DNA from: an uncultured Nitrospira sp.
Lineage (GTDB): Bacteria; Nitrospirota; Nitrospiria; Nitrospirales; UBA8639
Reading direction: 5' to 3'
Length of the DNA stretch: 64,000 bases
Assembly: GCA_902500695.1 (NCBI GenBank)
Contig: CABVRQ010000004.1
Coordinates: 1 to 64,000 of the forward strand
The first letter of the stretch is position 1. Each line of letters begins with the position of its first letter. The position numbers and the translations under genes are program-made. This document shows, in pieces, positions 52,201-60,498 of the stretch. The notes below the pieces were generated by a model, which was not told the DNA's origin, ran no database searches, and saw nothing but the letters and a program-made list of their open reading frames with translations.

Positions 52201-54426
52201 ATGATTACCAAAGCCCATGACGAAATGATGCATCCTGACCACCGGGAATTCGCTCTGGCCATTGCAGACTTTGCCCTCTTGTATGATCCGAACCGAACAC
52301 AGGAAGAGAGCACGCCTCATGGAATGCAGAAACTGATCGAGAAAGCCGCCGCGGCAGAAATCGATCCGCCCGTGGTGGATGAGCTCCGAGAACATGCCCA
52401 GGAATATTGGGATGCCAATGGTCGCCCGGTGGAGCCTCCATTGCTGCCGGAAGCCATTTCAAAAAATCACCATAATCCCTACCTGGTGAACTATCGCCAT
52501 GAAGCCATTCCACTCCGTATTGGCCTGCGTGATACGGATGGCAGTATTAAGCGTCAGAAATCTGGACTGGAAGGTGACATGGCCATGGCATTCAACTCAC
52601 AAGTGCATGGCGATCCCTTCACCGAAATTTTCGAAGGCTATGAGGGAGAATTGGCGCAATTGCGGGTGATACAGGGTGCGCAAGAAGTGCAGCACATGTT
52701 GAACATTCATGGCATGCGATGGCCTCGGGAGATTGCCAACCCCGACTCTCCATTGGTAGCCGCACAAGAGATCGGCATCTCGGAGCATTTTGAGATGAAA
52801 CTTGGTTTCGGCAACGTGACCCGAGGACTGCACTTTGTCGATTACCTCTATGACTTCGGCGCGGTCGATGATCTTTGGAACGGCGCGTGGGGATTCATTC
52901 GGGCCTTTAATGGAAAAACAGCGGCTGATCCGGGGAATCTGACCTTGGCACAGCTCGGCAATAGGACACCTCACGCCCTGAAAACCACCGACCCACTTTT
53001 CAAGCCTATTGGGAAAAGGCTTCAGCCCTTACCAAGCAATCCCTCTGGGAAACTTGAGCTATTACCAGAAATGGATCCCTATGAAGGCACTTGCCTAAAA
53101 CCCAAAAACTTCGGGGAGGAGGGGAAGTCGGCGGAGGTGACCTTCTATATCGACGCGGTGAGTATTCCTGATTGGTTGGGCGTTGATTTGCCGTTTGATC
53201 GCGCTGGAGGCATCTTCGATCCTGACGCGCTAGCCTTTATTCTCCTGAAGCGAATTGCTCCAGGAGAAACATCTCCAAACGATCAAACGTTAAATCAGCT
53301 ACGAGAAAATTTAAGAGCAACCTATCAAGCACGGTTGGAGGACCCTACCGTTATGGATCCGATTGAGCCGCTCGTCCTTCGAGCGAACGCGGGGGACTGC
53401 ATCAGAGTCGAACTAGCCAATCAGTTACCTAAATCCTTATCGGACAAACCTGGTGATGCTCTAATGCCTAAGATTGTCCCGCTCAATGTGGACCAAAATT
53501 TAGAAGAGGGAGCATCCGATGCCGATGATATCAGACCTTCCACCTCTATAACCTTGCATCCTCAACTCGTCTCCTATGACGTCGCTTCACAAAATGGGGC
53601 GGCTGTCGGATTCAATGGTGGGGACCCGATCGGTCCTGGTCAACAGACACGCTATTATTGGTATGCGGGTGTGGTCACCATTGAGGACAATCGGCTAAAG
53701 CACGAACCAAAGGAGTTTGGTCCGGTGAACCTCACATCTTGGGGTGATATTATCAATCAGCCTTCTCATGGTTTGATCGGCACATTGATCATCGAGCCCC
53801 AAGGGGCAACCTATCATGATCAGGTCTCAGGTGAAAGGGTTCCAAACGGAGGGGTTTCCGTCCAGGTCAAATACCCGGATCCGGAGATGGGAGTCTCACG
53901 CTCCTTCCGTGAGCACGTGATTCTCTATCGAGACGGGCTGAACCTTCATTACACAAAAAAAGATGGCTCTACCTCACCAATCCCCGACTGTCGGATCTGC
54001 GATGATTCCTACGATCTCGGAGATAAAGCGTTTAACCATCACACCGCGCCCTTTCAAACGCGGCTGGGCCAGGAACCTGACGCAAATTTGAACGAAGCAT
54101 TCTATCCGACCAACTTCTTCACCTCAGCATACAAACCCATCCCCACCACCACGTATACCGCCGAGCCAGGGGAAGAGGTACGATTCAGGGTACTGCAACC
54201 TCATGGACGAAGTCGGCAGCATGCGTTCATGGTGTATGGACATGATTTCCAGGACATGTTGCCGGATTTCGGATCTCCGCATAGTCCGCTCATCTCGGTG
54301 GGCAAGGCGATAACTGTCACGATTCCGGAAGCTCAGGAGGGCAACTGGCTGTATCGGGATGGCCCGGCACAAATGTGGTCAGGTGGTCTGTGGGGAAGCT
54401 TCAACGTTGGCACGCCTACGCAATGA
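49228..54426 (+). CDS. giant MofA/MnxG-like multicopper oxidase
   Basis: This 1732-residue secreted oxidase has one complete copper set. H469-x-x-H472-x-H474 matches the canonical HxxHxH block, and H523-C524-H525-x3-H529-x4-M534 is a full type 1 plus type 3 block (FHCHLYPHFAQGMW). The two remaining HxH motifs come later: HIH at 840-842 and HDH at 949-951. In usual oxidases these come first, so the order is permuted. Large size and permuted order are features of MofA and MnxG, linked to Mn(II) oxidation. The N-terminus has a hydrophobic run ending TTGC at residue 37, a signal peptide with an imperfect lipobox. GGAG precedes the ATG. Several cupredoxin-like domains fill the rest. The substrate is not proven by sequence. 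Confidence 0.88.
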   Translation: MNQTQAGYKTNSTMVIHDSGSMRFGLGVMALVMTTGCSTMQHPPNHPLPRTIHAEVVALEHQITYNRFGSMNPYGMMYALKQDVVNKTDGRPMDKDSQPGQVRLRDGKRPRPLVLRSNPGDHLVVHFYNMLSPEQPDLSSTTWEAPYTNLNEKELPPLPGEEEEVEAAGSPIEGEALTQGCGSNLSTGTPPNPADRRNDWPRTRCASITISGLTPAGDTFDPHTTGIAGILPGESMTYQWNIATTAQPSTHLFFSNAAPAGGEGDGGSIVHGLFGALHIEPAQSRWYRSQTTQSEFEAVQAQRQGSALLNYDAVAEGGSPILNFLKQRGPHDYDLVHGDLNAIIIDNKLSESPSFREFTAVFHDELKTFYRDEFTELEQSYTLSGIRDGFGINYGASGMGTILLANRKGIGPAKDCVECAYEEFFLESWANGDPALLPEFADDPSNVHHSYLNDRVEFRNLHAGPKETHVFHLHAHQWLAQKDSGTGTYLDSQTIAPQQGFVYPIYYGGSGNRNKTPGDSIFHCHLYPHFAQGMWELWRVHDVLEDGSRRLPDGEWGPGTHPQTGATDPDKGTPIAAIIPLPGQAMPPAPGYGPEQNPGFPFFMPGEAGHRSPQPPMDMVHDGGLPRHIITGGTRTVSHMTHAQIENIPESQRGQEVVQRALSTGDLSVALESAQIEVLPKDGTATEQAAMAFHAKATGHTSAKPDGTPSIYEVNGHAPQPGSPFSDPCDRSIAKLAGQVDPKGDIIFRDYHVSAIDVDLIVNKQGWHDPQGRINVLDTDVSQYTDPSGKTKVSTDKAKPFFFRANSGECIRYYHTNRTSHELELDDFQVATPTDTIGQHIHLVKFDVMSSDGSGNGWNYEDGTFAQGAIRERIEASHQPDGHATDSHGHPIALNVPGANEYQTTVQRWFADPLMEDYKLCEAQGGVRGMPSGAPQACQDRTIRTVFTHDHFGPSSIQQHGFYSALLIEPSGSTWLKPNGDPLEDGVGTQAMITKAHDEMMHPDHREFALAIADFALLYDPNRTQEESTPHGMQKLIEKAAAAEIDPPVVDELREHAQEYWDANGRPVEPPLLPEAISKNHHNPYLVNYRHEAIPLRIGLRDTDGSIKRQKSGLEGDMAMAFNSQVHGDPFTEIFEGYEGELAQLRVIQGAQEVQHMLNIHGMRWPREIANPDSPLVAAQEIGISEHFEMKLGFGNVTRGLHFVDYLYDFGAVDDLWNGAWGFIRAFNGKTAADPGNLTLAQLGNRTPHALKTTDPLFKPIGKRLQPLPSNPSGKLELLPEMDPYEGTCLKPKNFGEEGKSAEVTFYIDAVSIPDWLGVDLPFDRAGGIFDPDALAFILLKRIAPGETSPNDQTLNQLRENLRATYQARLEDPTVMDPIEPLVLRANAGDCIRVELANQLPKSLSDKPGDALMPKIVPLNVDQNLEEGASDADDIRPSTSITLHPQLVSYDVASQNGAAVGFNGGDPIGPGQQTRYYWYAGVVTIEDNRLKHEPKEFGPVNLTSWGDIINQPSHGLIGTLIIEPQGATYHDQVSGERVPNGGVSVQVKYPDPEMGVSRSFREHVILYRDGLNLHYTKKDGSTSPIPDCRICDDSYDLGDKAFNHHTAPFQTRLGQEPDANLNEAFYPTNFFTSAYKPIPTTTYTAEPGEEVRFRVLQPHGRSRQHAFMVYGHDFQDMLPDFGSPHSPLISVGKAITVTIPEAQEGNWLYRDGPAQMWSGGLWGSFNVGTPTQ

Positions 54427-54445
54427 TTCCTGATCCTAGATGGAC

Positions 54446-54474
54446 CCGGTCGAGCACAGATAGCGCTCGACCGG
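54446..54474 (+). terminator. terminator-like hairpin after the multicopper oxidase
   Basis: The stem CCGGTCGAGC / GCTCGACCGG has ten perfect pairs and a nine-base loop, 20 bases after the stop codon. The T-rich stretch that follows (TTGCTCTATTTTCTTCTT) is a few bases removed, so efficiency is uncertain. Confidence 0.65.
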
Positions 54475-54611
54475 ATACTTGCTCTATTTTCTTCTTATTC
54501 CATGCTTCAAGATCTCATTCGCCTTTGAGGGAGCCATGGAGGAGCCGTAAGTCGAGGGGTTGGTCCGCTAGCTAAGGATGAGATGATACGGAGAGTTAAC
54601 TCGACATAGCG

Positions 54612-54651
54612 CTTTGCCATAAAAATGGTATGATGTTCATGAAAGGCAAAG
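54612..54651. repeat. CTTTGCC/GGCAAAG inverted repeat
   Basis: Seven perfect bases flank 26 bases that include TATGAT, a good -10 box. It lies about 145 bp upstream of the zwf start. It may be an operator over a promoter. Confidence 0.4.
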
Positions 54652-54793
54652 TCGTTTGAGGCTGCGGCAAGCTGCTGTGGTCTTTTTTATCATGAAAAGA
54701 CCATTCTAAGGATTCAAGTTCCATTCCTCGGTTGAGTGATTTTCTCCATGAACCCCCAATGGGAATAACACTTCCGGAAAGGTAAGAGAGTCA

Positions 54794-56362
54794 GTGAAAA
54801 CGTCCCATCCTGTTTTCGACCACGCCGATGAACTGAAAGAAAGTCCCCTCTTCCAACAGTCCAGTAATGGGCAGACGCGACCGCCCACGTTATTTATCAT
54901 CTTTGGGGCCCAGGGGGATCTCACGAAGCGAAAATTGATTCCCGCGTTGTATAACCTGGCCTCAAGCCATCATCTCCCTCAAGAATTTGCCATCCTTGGG
55001 ATAGATGGGATTCCCATGCATACCGATGACTTTCGGGAAAAGATCCGTCAGGACATTGATGAATTGTGTCCCCGTCCCATCGATGCCACGATCAAAGAAT
55101 GGCTCCTTGATCGCCTGTATTACCTGTCAGGGGATTTTCGGGATCCCCAGACCTACAGTCGTCTTCATGACCTGCTGACACAATTAAATACAACACACGA
55201 GACCCAGGGAAATTATCTCTATTACATGGCCACGGCTCCGACATTTTTTGCTGAAATCGTTGAGCAACTTGGCGCCAAAGGATTAGTAGAACATCGAAAA
55301 GATTTTTCCCGGCGTATCGTCATTGAAAAACCATTCGGACATGATTTGCCATCGGCCAGATCGCTCAATCAAGCACTGAAACAGGTGTTAGATGAAAGTC
55401 AGATTTATCGAATCGATCATTATCTGGGAAAAGAAACCGTTCAAAACATTTTAATATTTCGTTTTGCGAACGGCATCTTTGAACCCATCTGGAACCGTCA
55501 ATACATTGATCATGTCCAAATCACTGTGGCGGAAACGTTAGGAGTTGAGCATCGTGGGGCCTATTATGAAAAAGCCGGCGCGCTCCGCGATATGGTCTCC
55601 AATCACCTCTTACAAATTTTGGCATTCGTGGCGATGGAACCACCGAATACATTTGATCCCGAAGCAGTCAGGAACGAGAAAGCCAAGGTCCTTCGCGCCA
55701 TCCAGCCAATGAACCCCGTAGAGGTCTTACAATCAACGGTGGCCGGGCAGTATGAGGCCGGATCGATTAATGGTCATAGTGTCCTTCCCTATCGAACGGA
55801 AAAGGATGTCGATCCAGCCTCCCTGACTGAAACGTTTGCCGCCATGACCTTAGGCATTGAAAGTTGGCGCTGGGAAGGCGTGCCCTTTTACCTTCGGACC
55901 GGAAAACGGTTACACACCAGGGTTACCGAAGTGGTCATTCAGTTTAAATCTGCTCCGCTGATGTTATTTCGTAAGACTCCCGTCGATCGCCTCACCCCGA
56001 ATGTACTCGTCATTCGCATTCAGCCGGATGAAGGCATTTCCCTAAGTTTTGGAGCCAAAATTCCCGGACCAAAAGTCCAGGTGGGGACGGTGGATATGGA
56101 TTTCCAATATGCGGAATATTTCGGTGATGCCCCGAGCACGGGCTATGAAACCCTCCTACACGACGTGATGGCTGGAGACGCCACACTTTTCCAGCGAAGT
56201 GATAGCGTCGAGGTGGGCTGGAGTATCGTCGATCCCATCGTCAAAGTGTGGGAGAGCCTGGGCTCGCATGCCATTCGTCCCTATAGCTCAGGTAGCTGGG
56301 GACCGCCGGAAGCCGATGCCTTGTTGGCAAAAGATGGCCGAATGTGGAGAAACCACGGTTAA
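54794..56362 (+). CDS. zwf: glucose-6-phosphate 1-dehydrogenase
   Basis: G6PDH oxidises glucose 6-phosphate to the lactone with NADP+ or NAD+, the entry to the oxidative pentose phosphate path. The nucleotide loop reads IFGAQGDLTKRKLIPALYNL, where the usual GASGDL has Gln for Ser. The substrate site is YRIDHYLGKETVQNILIFRF, with the catalytic His-Asp region intact. The length of 522 includes an N-terminal extension of about 30 residues. The start is GTG behind AAGAG. No gnd or pgl gene is adjacent in the window. Confidence 0.95.
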   Translation: MKTSHPVFDHADELKESPLFQQSSNGQTRPPTLFIIFGAQGDLTKRKLIPALYNLASSHHLPQEFAILGIDGIPMHTDDFREKIRQDIDELCPRPIDATIKEWLLDRLYYLSGDFRDPQTYSRLHDLLTQLNTTHETQGNYLYYMATAPTFFAEIVEQLGAKGLVEHRKDFSRRIVIEKPFGHDLPSARSLNQALKQVLDESQIYRIDHYLGKETVQNILIFRFANGIFEPIWNRQYIDHVQITVAETLGVEHRGAYYEKAGALRDMVSNHLLQILAFVAMEPPNTFDPEAVRNEKAKVLRAIQPMNPVEVLQSTVAGQYEAGSINGHSVLPYRTEKDVDPASLTETFAAMTLGIESWRWEGVPFYLRTGKRLHTRVTEVVIQFKSAPLMLFRKTPVDRLTPNVLVIRIQPDEGISLSFGAKIPGPKVQVGTVDMDFQYAEYFGDAPSTGYETLLHDVMAGDATLFQRSDSVEVGWSIVDPIVKVWESLGSHAIRPYSSGSWGPPEADALLAKDGRMWRNHG

Positions 56363-57022
56363 CCAGGTAATTGGATGGATTCCGAATATGATCGGAAAAG
56401 AAATTGTGGAATACGGGCTATGAGGGCGAGACAGCCACGAAGGATGAAGAGCGAAACGAAGGATGACCCAATACAAGACATGATATTGATCCACTCACGC
56501 CAGCGGAATGCGATGTTTATTGAACGATACCAGGGTGCAAAGGTCTGGAGTGAAAGATTGAGGCTGCGCGAGCCACTGCAGGATCACGGGCCTCGCAAAA
56601 TACCTCCTGAAAATCCGGTTTGAATTGGAACATATTTCCGAGGTCGTCTGCCCCGGGAAAATCAAAGCTTCAATATAATTCCGGAAATACATCATGGTAG
56701 TGACTTTCTTGCCCTAAAGCCTGAGTGAAAGTCGGGGCCATTTCTTTTCCCGTCAAGTGTTCCCCTGCCACACCGACCGTTTTGCCGATATATTCCCTGC
56801 CCCTCTTAAAAATGCCATAGGCACACCTGCCGATATCCTCTGCGGCAATGCCGGGAAGTTTTTTGTCACCCATGGGTAAGGTAAAGGCGAGTTTCCCGTC
56901 AGCGCCTGGCTTTGGCCCCATCCCGAAGTGAAAAAGTTATCCCAATAAAATGACGTTAAGAGGTGGTTCCCTTTCTCTGCACACTCGAACCCCATTCTTA
57001 AGTGGATACGCATCCCCATAAA

Positions 57023-57850
57023 TTATGCGACCTCAGCCACTGGCAACCGGGTGAAATACGCGGTGTCTGGGGTCAGTCCAGTATGTACCTGATGTGGGCG
57101 CCTGGAATTGTAGAATGCAAAATACCGTTTCAGCCCTTGCTTGACCTCGTTCGGGGTCTCATAGGGGTGCAGGTAAATATCCTCATACTTGACGGATCGC
57201 CATAATCGTTCAACAAAAATATTGTCACGCCACGCGCCTTTGCCGTCCATGCTCACTTGAATGCCTTGATCTTGAAGCGCTTGAATGAATCGCGCACGGG
57301 TATATTGACTGCCTTGATCGGTGTTCATGATGGCTGGACAACCATATGTCTCAAGCGCCTCTTCCACGGCATCCATGATAAATTCCACATCCATTGTCAC
57401 CGACACGCGCCATGCCAGCACGCGGCGAATATACCAGTCGAGGATCACGGTCAGATAGACAAATCCATGAGCCATTGGGATGTAGCTGACATCCGAGGCC
57501 CACACCTGATTGGAGTGCGTAATGGACAGATTCCTGAGTAAGTACGGATACACGGTGTGGCCACGATGCGCCTGCGTCGTCCTAGGCTGGCAATAGAGCG
57601 CCTCGATGCCCATCCGTTTCATCAGGGTTCTGACGTGTTTCCGTCCAGCGCAATAGCCCTCCAATCGCAGAAGATCTCTCAGCATCCGCGATCCAGCGAA
57701 TGGGTGGGCCACATGCAGTTGATCCAGACGATGCATCACTCCCAGTTCATGCTCCCTGACTGGTGCTGGTTTATAGTAGAGAGAGCCTCGAGACAATCGG
57801 AGTGCCTTGGCTTGCTGCGAGATGGGTAAGGCATGCTTCCGGTCAATCAT
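57023..57850 (-). CDS. IS3-family transposase orfB (DDE catalytic subunit)
   Basis: This 275-residue integrase-like protein has the rve catalytic core. The N-terminal helical part HALPISQQAKALRLSRGSLY is the IS3 OrfB HTH_21-type segment. The catalytic triad lies in WASDVSYIPM (first Asp), NTDQGSQYT (second Asp) and VERLWRSVKYEDIY (Glu, with the K/R seven residues on). It starts at ATG overlapping the orfA stop (ATGA). The core looks intact, unlike orfA. Confidence 0.9.
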   Translation of the reverse strand: MIDRKHALPISQQAKALRLSRGSLYYKPAPVREHELGVMHRLDQLHVAHPFAGSRMLRDLLRLEGYCAGRKHVRTLMKRMGIEALYCQPRTTQAHRGHTVYPYLLRNLSITHSNQVWASDVSYIPMAHGFVYLTVILDWYIRRVLAWRVSVTMDVEFIMDAVEEALETYGCPAIMNTDQGSQYTRARFIQALQDQGIQVSMDGKGAWRDNIFVERLWRSVKYEDIYLHPYETPNEVKQGLKRYFAFYNSRRPHQVHTGLTPDTAYFTRLPVAEVA

Positions 57851-58144
57851 GGTTTTGCGCTCAACCGTCCGGCCTTGCCGAGCGCGCCTTCTAAAAAATC
57901 ATTCTCCAGCGTCAGCTGCCCGATCTTTGCATGAAGTGTTTTCACATCAACACGTCTCGCGCCACTTCTCATCGAAGGCGCCGGGGGCCTGTTCCAGCAG
58001 CTGGGCTTTCCATTGAGCAATCTGGTTGGGGTGGACATCAAATTTCTTCGCTAACTCAGCAGTGGTGAAATCGCCCTTCAGGGCCGCCACCGCCACCTTC
58101 GCCTTGAACACTGGGTTGTGATTCCGTCTGATTCGTCTACTCAT
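57847..58144 (-). pseudogene. IS3-family orfA, frameshifted
   Basis: The first part has an HTH of the transposase_8 type (FTTAELAKKFDVHPNQIAQW) and runs to AFDEKWRETC, then stops. The normal continuation, ARRVDVKTLHAKIGQLTLEN ... LEGALGKAGRLSAKP, is present in the next frame, so a one-base insertion or two-base loss lies near 57960. It is not at the usual slippery A-to-B junction, so it reads as damage. Confidence 0.8.
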
Positions 58145-58738
58145 GATAAGCTCCTGTCTATGAAATGCAGATGATTGAAACAGGTCTACTTATCCACTTA
58201 AGGCGGTGTCAAATTTTCCGGGACCCCCTCTTTAATAAAAACGTGGAGGAAAGCTCTCGTTCGGTGAAGAGAGCACTGGCCTCTCCCTTGGCATCGAAGT
58301 GTGGCACGTTATATTTCCCCATTAACGTTGGCATTCGGGTATCACTGAGAGGCACCCATTGACGCGTATCTTCAAGCGTTGACCAGATCACATGTTGCAC
58401 ACCGGCCTGTTGGGCTGCCATCGCCATGGCTTTTACCTCGTCCAATTCCTTTTCAGGTGAAAAGTGTGCCCGGAAAAATGTGCCACAAAAGGCACCGTGC
58501 GCCCCTTGAAAGGCACGTTGAAGGCTTTCGGGATCATCCACATCCGCTAGCACCAGTTCCGCTCGGAGTTTGACCAAATCCTGGGCATGATCCGAGTTCA
58601 CGTCACGAGTTAAGGCACGTACCCCAAAACCACCAGCCGGATCGTTAAGAATGGTTCGAACTAATCCTCCACCTTAAGCGCCCGTCGCCCCCACCACCGC
58701 AATCATCTTTTTGTGCGCCATCCTTCCCTCTCATGAAT

Positions 58739-59890
58739 TTAATCCTGAGAATCCCCTGAGGGATTTTGTGAGTCCCTAGAGCCTTGCAACTGAGCCCTGG
58801 TGTCCAGTTCGTGGGCTTTTCGCCCTCCTCTCGCCGTTCGGGATTCGCCTAAACTTCCGTGCACCATCAGCCTGGCCATTTGAACACAGCGTTCTACCAG
58901 GGCGGTCGCGCCTTCCCGGAGAGATTGGGACTTCTGCACGTACCGCATATTATTTTGCATGTCCTCCGCACTCCATCCTCGGGAATGGGCAATATAGGGA
59001 AACTGCGGGAACTGCACACCGATTTCGGCGAAAAACCCCAGTAGTTGCCCAGCCACAGCCTGAATATTGTCCTGCCCACCCGTAATGATAAACCCGCCCA
59101 CTTTATGATGAAGCAAATGTTTATCTGAAATCGTTTCTTGATTCTGTATGCAGTTCATCCGCTCAACCATCTTGAAATAAAGGCTGCTTGCAGCCCCCCA
59201 ACGAATGGGAGTGGCCAATACCAATACATCAGCCCAATGCACCAGTCCCTCGTAGACCTGGTCCATCTCATCTTGTGGATCCATCTGCGTAATCGAACAG
59301 GGCCAGGTGCAGGCCCGTGATGATTTGGAATAAAAACCCTCACAAGGGCGAAAGGACAGATCCCGAAGACGCAACAAGCGGGTTTCACATTCTAGATTGT
59401 CCGAGGCATGCTTCAGCCCGATTTCAAGCAAATCTTCTGAGGTACTGTAGCGAGGATGATCGGGCGTCATAACGGTCGTGGAAAGCCCGAGAACCCGAAT
59501 CGGACCTTCCTCTCTGTGGGGAGTTCGAGCAAGCGGATGGGGTTCATGTGCTTGACGAGTTCGTTTCGAAATCGCCGTGGACCGAATCAAGACTCGCCCC
59601 TCCTCTACTTTCACCTCATAGGCCGGCACCGCGTCTTCTTCATGCCCGGGTTCCCCTTTGCCCGTTTGATAATGAAACTTCCAATAATGCCAGGGGCAGA
59701 CCACGTATTCCCCATCTAAGGTTCCTTCACCCAATGGCCCGCCCACATGGTTGCACGCGCCATTGATCGCTCCGAACTGCTCATTGCGGTAGGTTAAAGC
59801 CACAGGGGTTCGCCCGATCAGCACTTGCTGCACAGGCTGATGCTTTAAATCTTCCACACCACCGACATCAATCCAGGTTGCATCCGGCAT
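58739..59890 (-). CDS. Rieske ferredoxin fused to an FMN-reductase/flavodoxin domain
   Basis: The 383-residue protein joins two redox modules. Residues about 1-105 are a Rieske domain: CNHVGGPLGEGTL (Cys-x-His) and CPWHYWKF (Cys-x2-His) bind a 2Fe-2S cluster. Residues about 130-330 resemble NADPH-dependent FMN reductase or iron-sulfur flavoproteins: IRVLGLSTTV, then CEGFYSKSSRACTWPC, and VLVLATPIRWGAASSLYFK. The tail is Gly/Arg-rich. The ATG chosen follows CAGGAG. The NmrA pseudogene lies just downstream. It may transfer electrons between NAD(P)H, FMN and the cluster. The partner is unknown. Confidence 0.82.
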   Translation of the reverse strand: MPDATWIDVGGVEDLKHQPVQQVLIGRTPVALTYRNEQFGAINGACNHVGGPLGEGTLDGEYVVCPWHYWKFHYQTGKGEPGHEEDAVPAYEVKVEEGRVLIRSTAISKRTRQAHEPHPLARTPHREEGPIRVLGLSTTVMTPDHPRYSTSEDLLEIGLKHASDNLECETRLLRLRDLSFRPCEGFYSKSSRACTWPCSITQMDPQDEMDQVYEGLVHWADVLVLATPIRWGAASSLYFKMVERMNCIQNQETISDKHLLHHKVGGFIITGGQDNIQAVAGQLLGFFAEIGVQFPQFPYIAHSRGWSAEDMQNNMRYVQKSQSLREGATALVERCVQMARLMVHGSLGESRTARGGRKAHELDTRAQLQGSRDSQNPSGDSQD

Positions 59891-59971
59891 GTTGACTCCT
59901 GGGTTAAAATGAATCGTCAATCTTTTTTAACGCAAAAAATAATTGTCGCAAACTAGAAGGAGAGTGCAATT

Positions 59972-60397
59972 CTATTGTGGAGGAGCATCTCTGCCTTTCG
60001 GATCCTCTACGATTAACGTTCCGCCCATAATCGGATGGATTTGGCAATGGTAAGAATAGCGGCCAGGGGGTAGCCCTGGAAGAGTGTATGTCTTCCCCTG
60101 TGCGACCTTCCCTGAATCAAACAGACACGGTTTCTCTGTTCCACAATCATCATGTTGGACGGTATGAGGAGACGCGGTGGCATTCATCCACTGAATGGGA
60201 ACACCGGCCCAGACCACAGCTTCATGGGGATAATAATAGGGAGGAAAATGCTCCATCCGGATTGGTTCATTTATGAATTCAGCTTCTGCCGGCAAATTTC
60301 CCATCAATACCAGACTTATCAATATGACAATATGGATCTTTTTCAGAGCTCTATCTCCTTTTTTGTGAAATGGAGGAATTATCTTATTTATGCTCAT
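59972..60397 (-). CDS. exported plastocyanin-like cupredoxin
   Basis: This small blue-copper protein acts in the periplasm. A signal peptide (IHIVILISLVLMGNLPAEAE) precedes a cupredoxin fold of about 100 residues. Ligands are His in SPHTVQHDD, then Cys, His and Met in YSYHCQIHPIMGGTLIVED. The ATG used has no Shine-Dalgarno. A CTG 17 codons in (LKKIH...) has AAGGAGAT before it and would give a shorter signal peptide, so the start is unsettled. It follows no copper gene directly, but the giant oxidase is about 5.5 kb away. Confidence 0.85.
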   Translation of the reverse strand: MSINKIIPPFHKKGDRALKKIHIVILISLVLMGNLPAEAEFINEPIRMEHFPPYYYPHEAVVWAGVPIQWMNATASPHTVQHDDCGTEKPCLFDSGKVAQGKTYTLPGLPPGRYSYHCQIHPIMGGTLIVEDPKGRDAPPQ

Positions 60398-60498
60398 ATG
60401 TTACCAAAGCGCATGCGGGTATCAAAAATTATCGAATCTCTCCTCACTCGTTCACCATTTGGTGGCATGACCGATACTTTTGATGGACTGGTTCAGCC

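Larger units (their letters stand above)
54427..54793. other. gene-free stretch with terminator and inverted repeats
   Basis: After the terminator hairpin there is CTTTGCC-N26-GGCAAAG (54612-54651) enclosing a TATGAT box, and the perfect hairpin GGTCTTTT-N8-AAAAGACC (54679-54702). No gene is seen. The region leads to zwf, so the repeats may be regulatory. Confidence 0.5.
56959..58231 (-). mobile_element. IS3-family insertion sequence with 3-bp target duplication
   Basis: The element is 1273 bp. Its limits were set by rejoining the interrupted NmrA frame (STFLL to LLTSFYW). Both ends read AGAGG: left AGAGGTGGTTCC, right, on the other strand, AGAGGGGGTCCC (10 of 12 match). TTA flanks both sides (56956-56958 and 58232-58234), a 3-bp duplication that is usual in IS3. 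A second inverted repeat CTTAAGTGGATA sits inside each end (56997-57008 and 58191-58202). It carries orfA and orfB in the usual overlapping order. orfA is frameshifted, so autonomous movement is doubtful. Confidence 0.85.
56517..58721 (-). pseudogene. NmrA-like NAD(P)-binding protein gene, broken by stop, frameshifts and an IS
   Basis: Reading from an ATG behind AGGGAAGG, the gene gives MAHKKMIAVVGATGA, then a TAA at 58674-58676 (codon 16), then GGGLVRTILNDPAGGFGVRA. One base change from CAA would restore Gln. The frame runs on through LQRAFQGAHGAFCGTFF to STFLL, where an IS3-family element enters. Beyond it TSFYWDNFF resumes, a single base deletion breaks the frame before GMGPKPGADGKLAF, and another shift lies near FPELY before IEALIFPGADDLGNMFQF. 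The whole joined product would be an approximately 300-residue NmrA/HSCARG-type redox sensor. The Rieske-flavodoxin gene ends 18 bp upstream on the same strand, so the pair was probably an operon. Confidence 0.88.
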
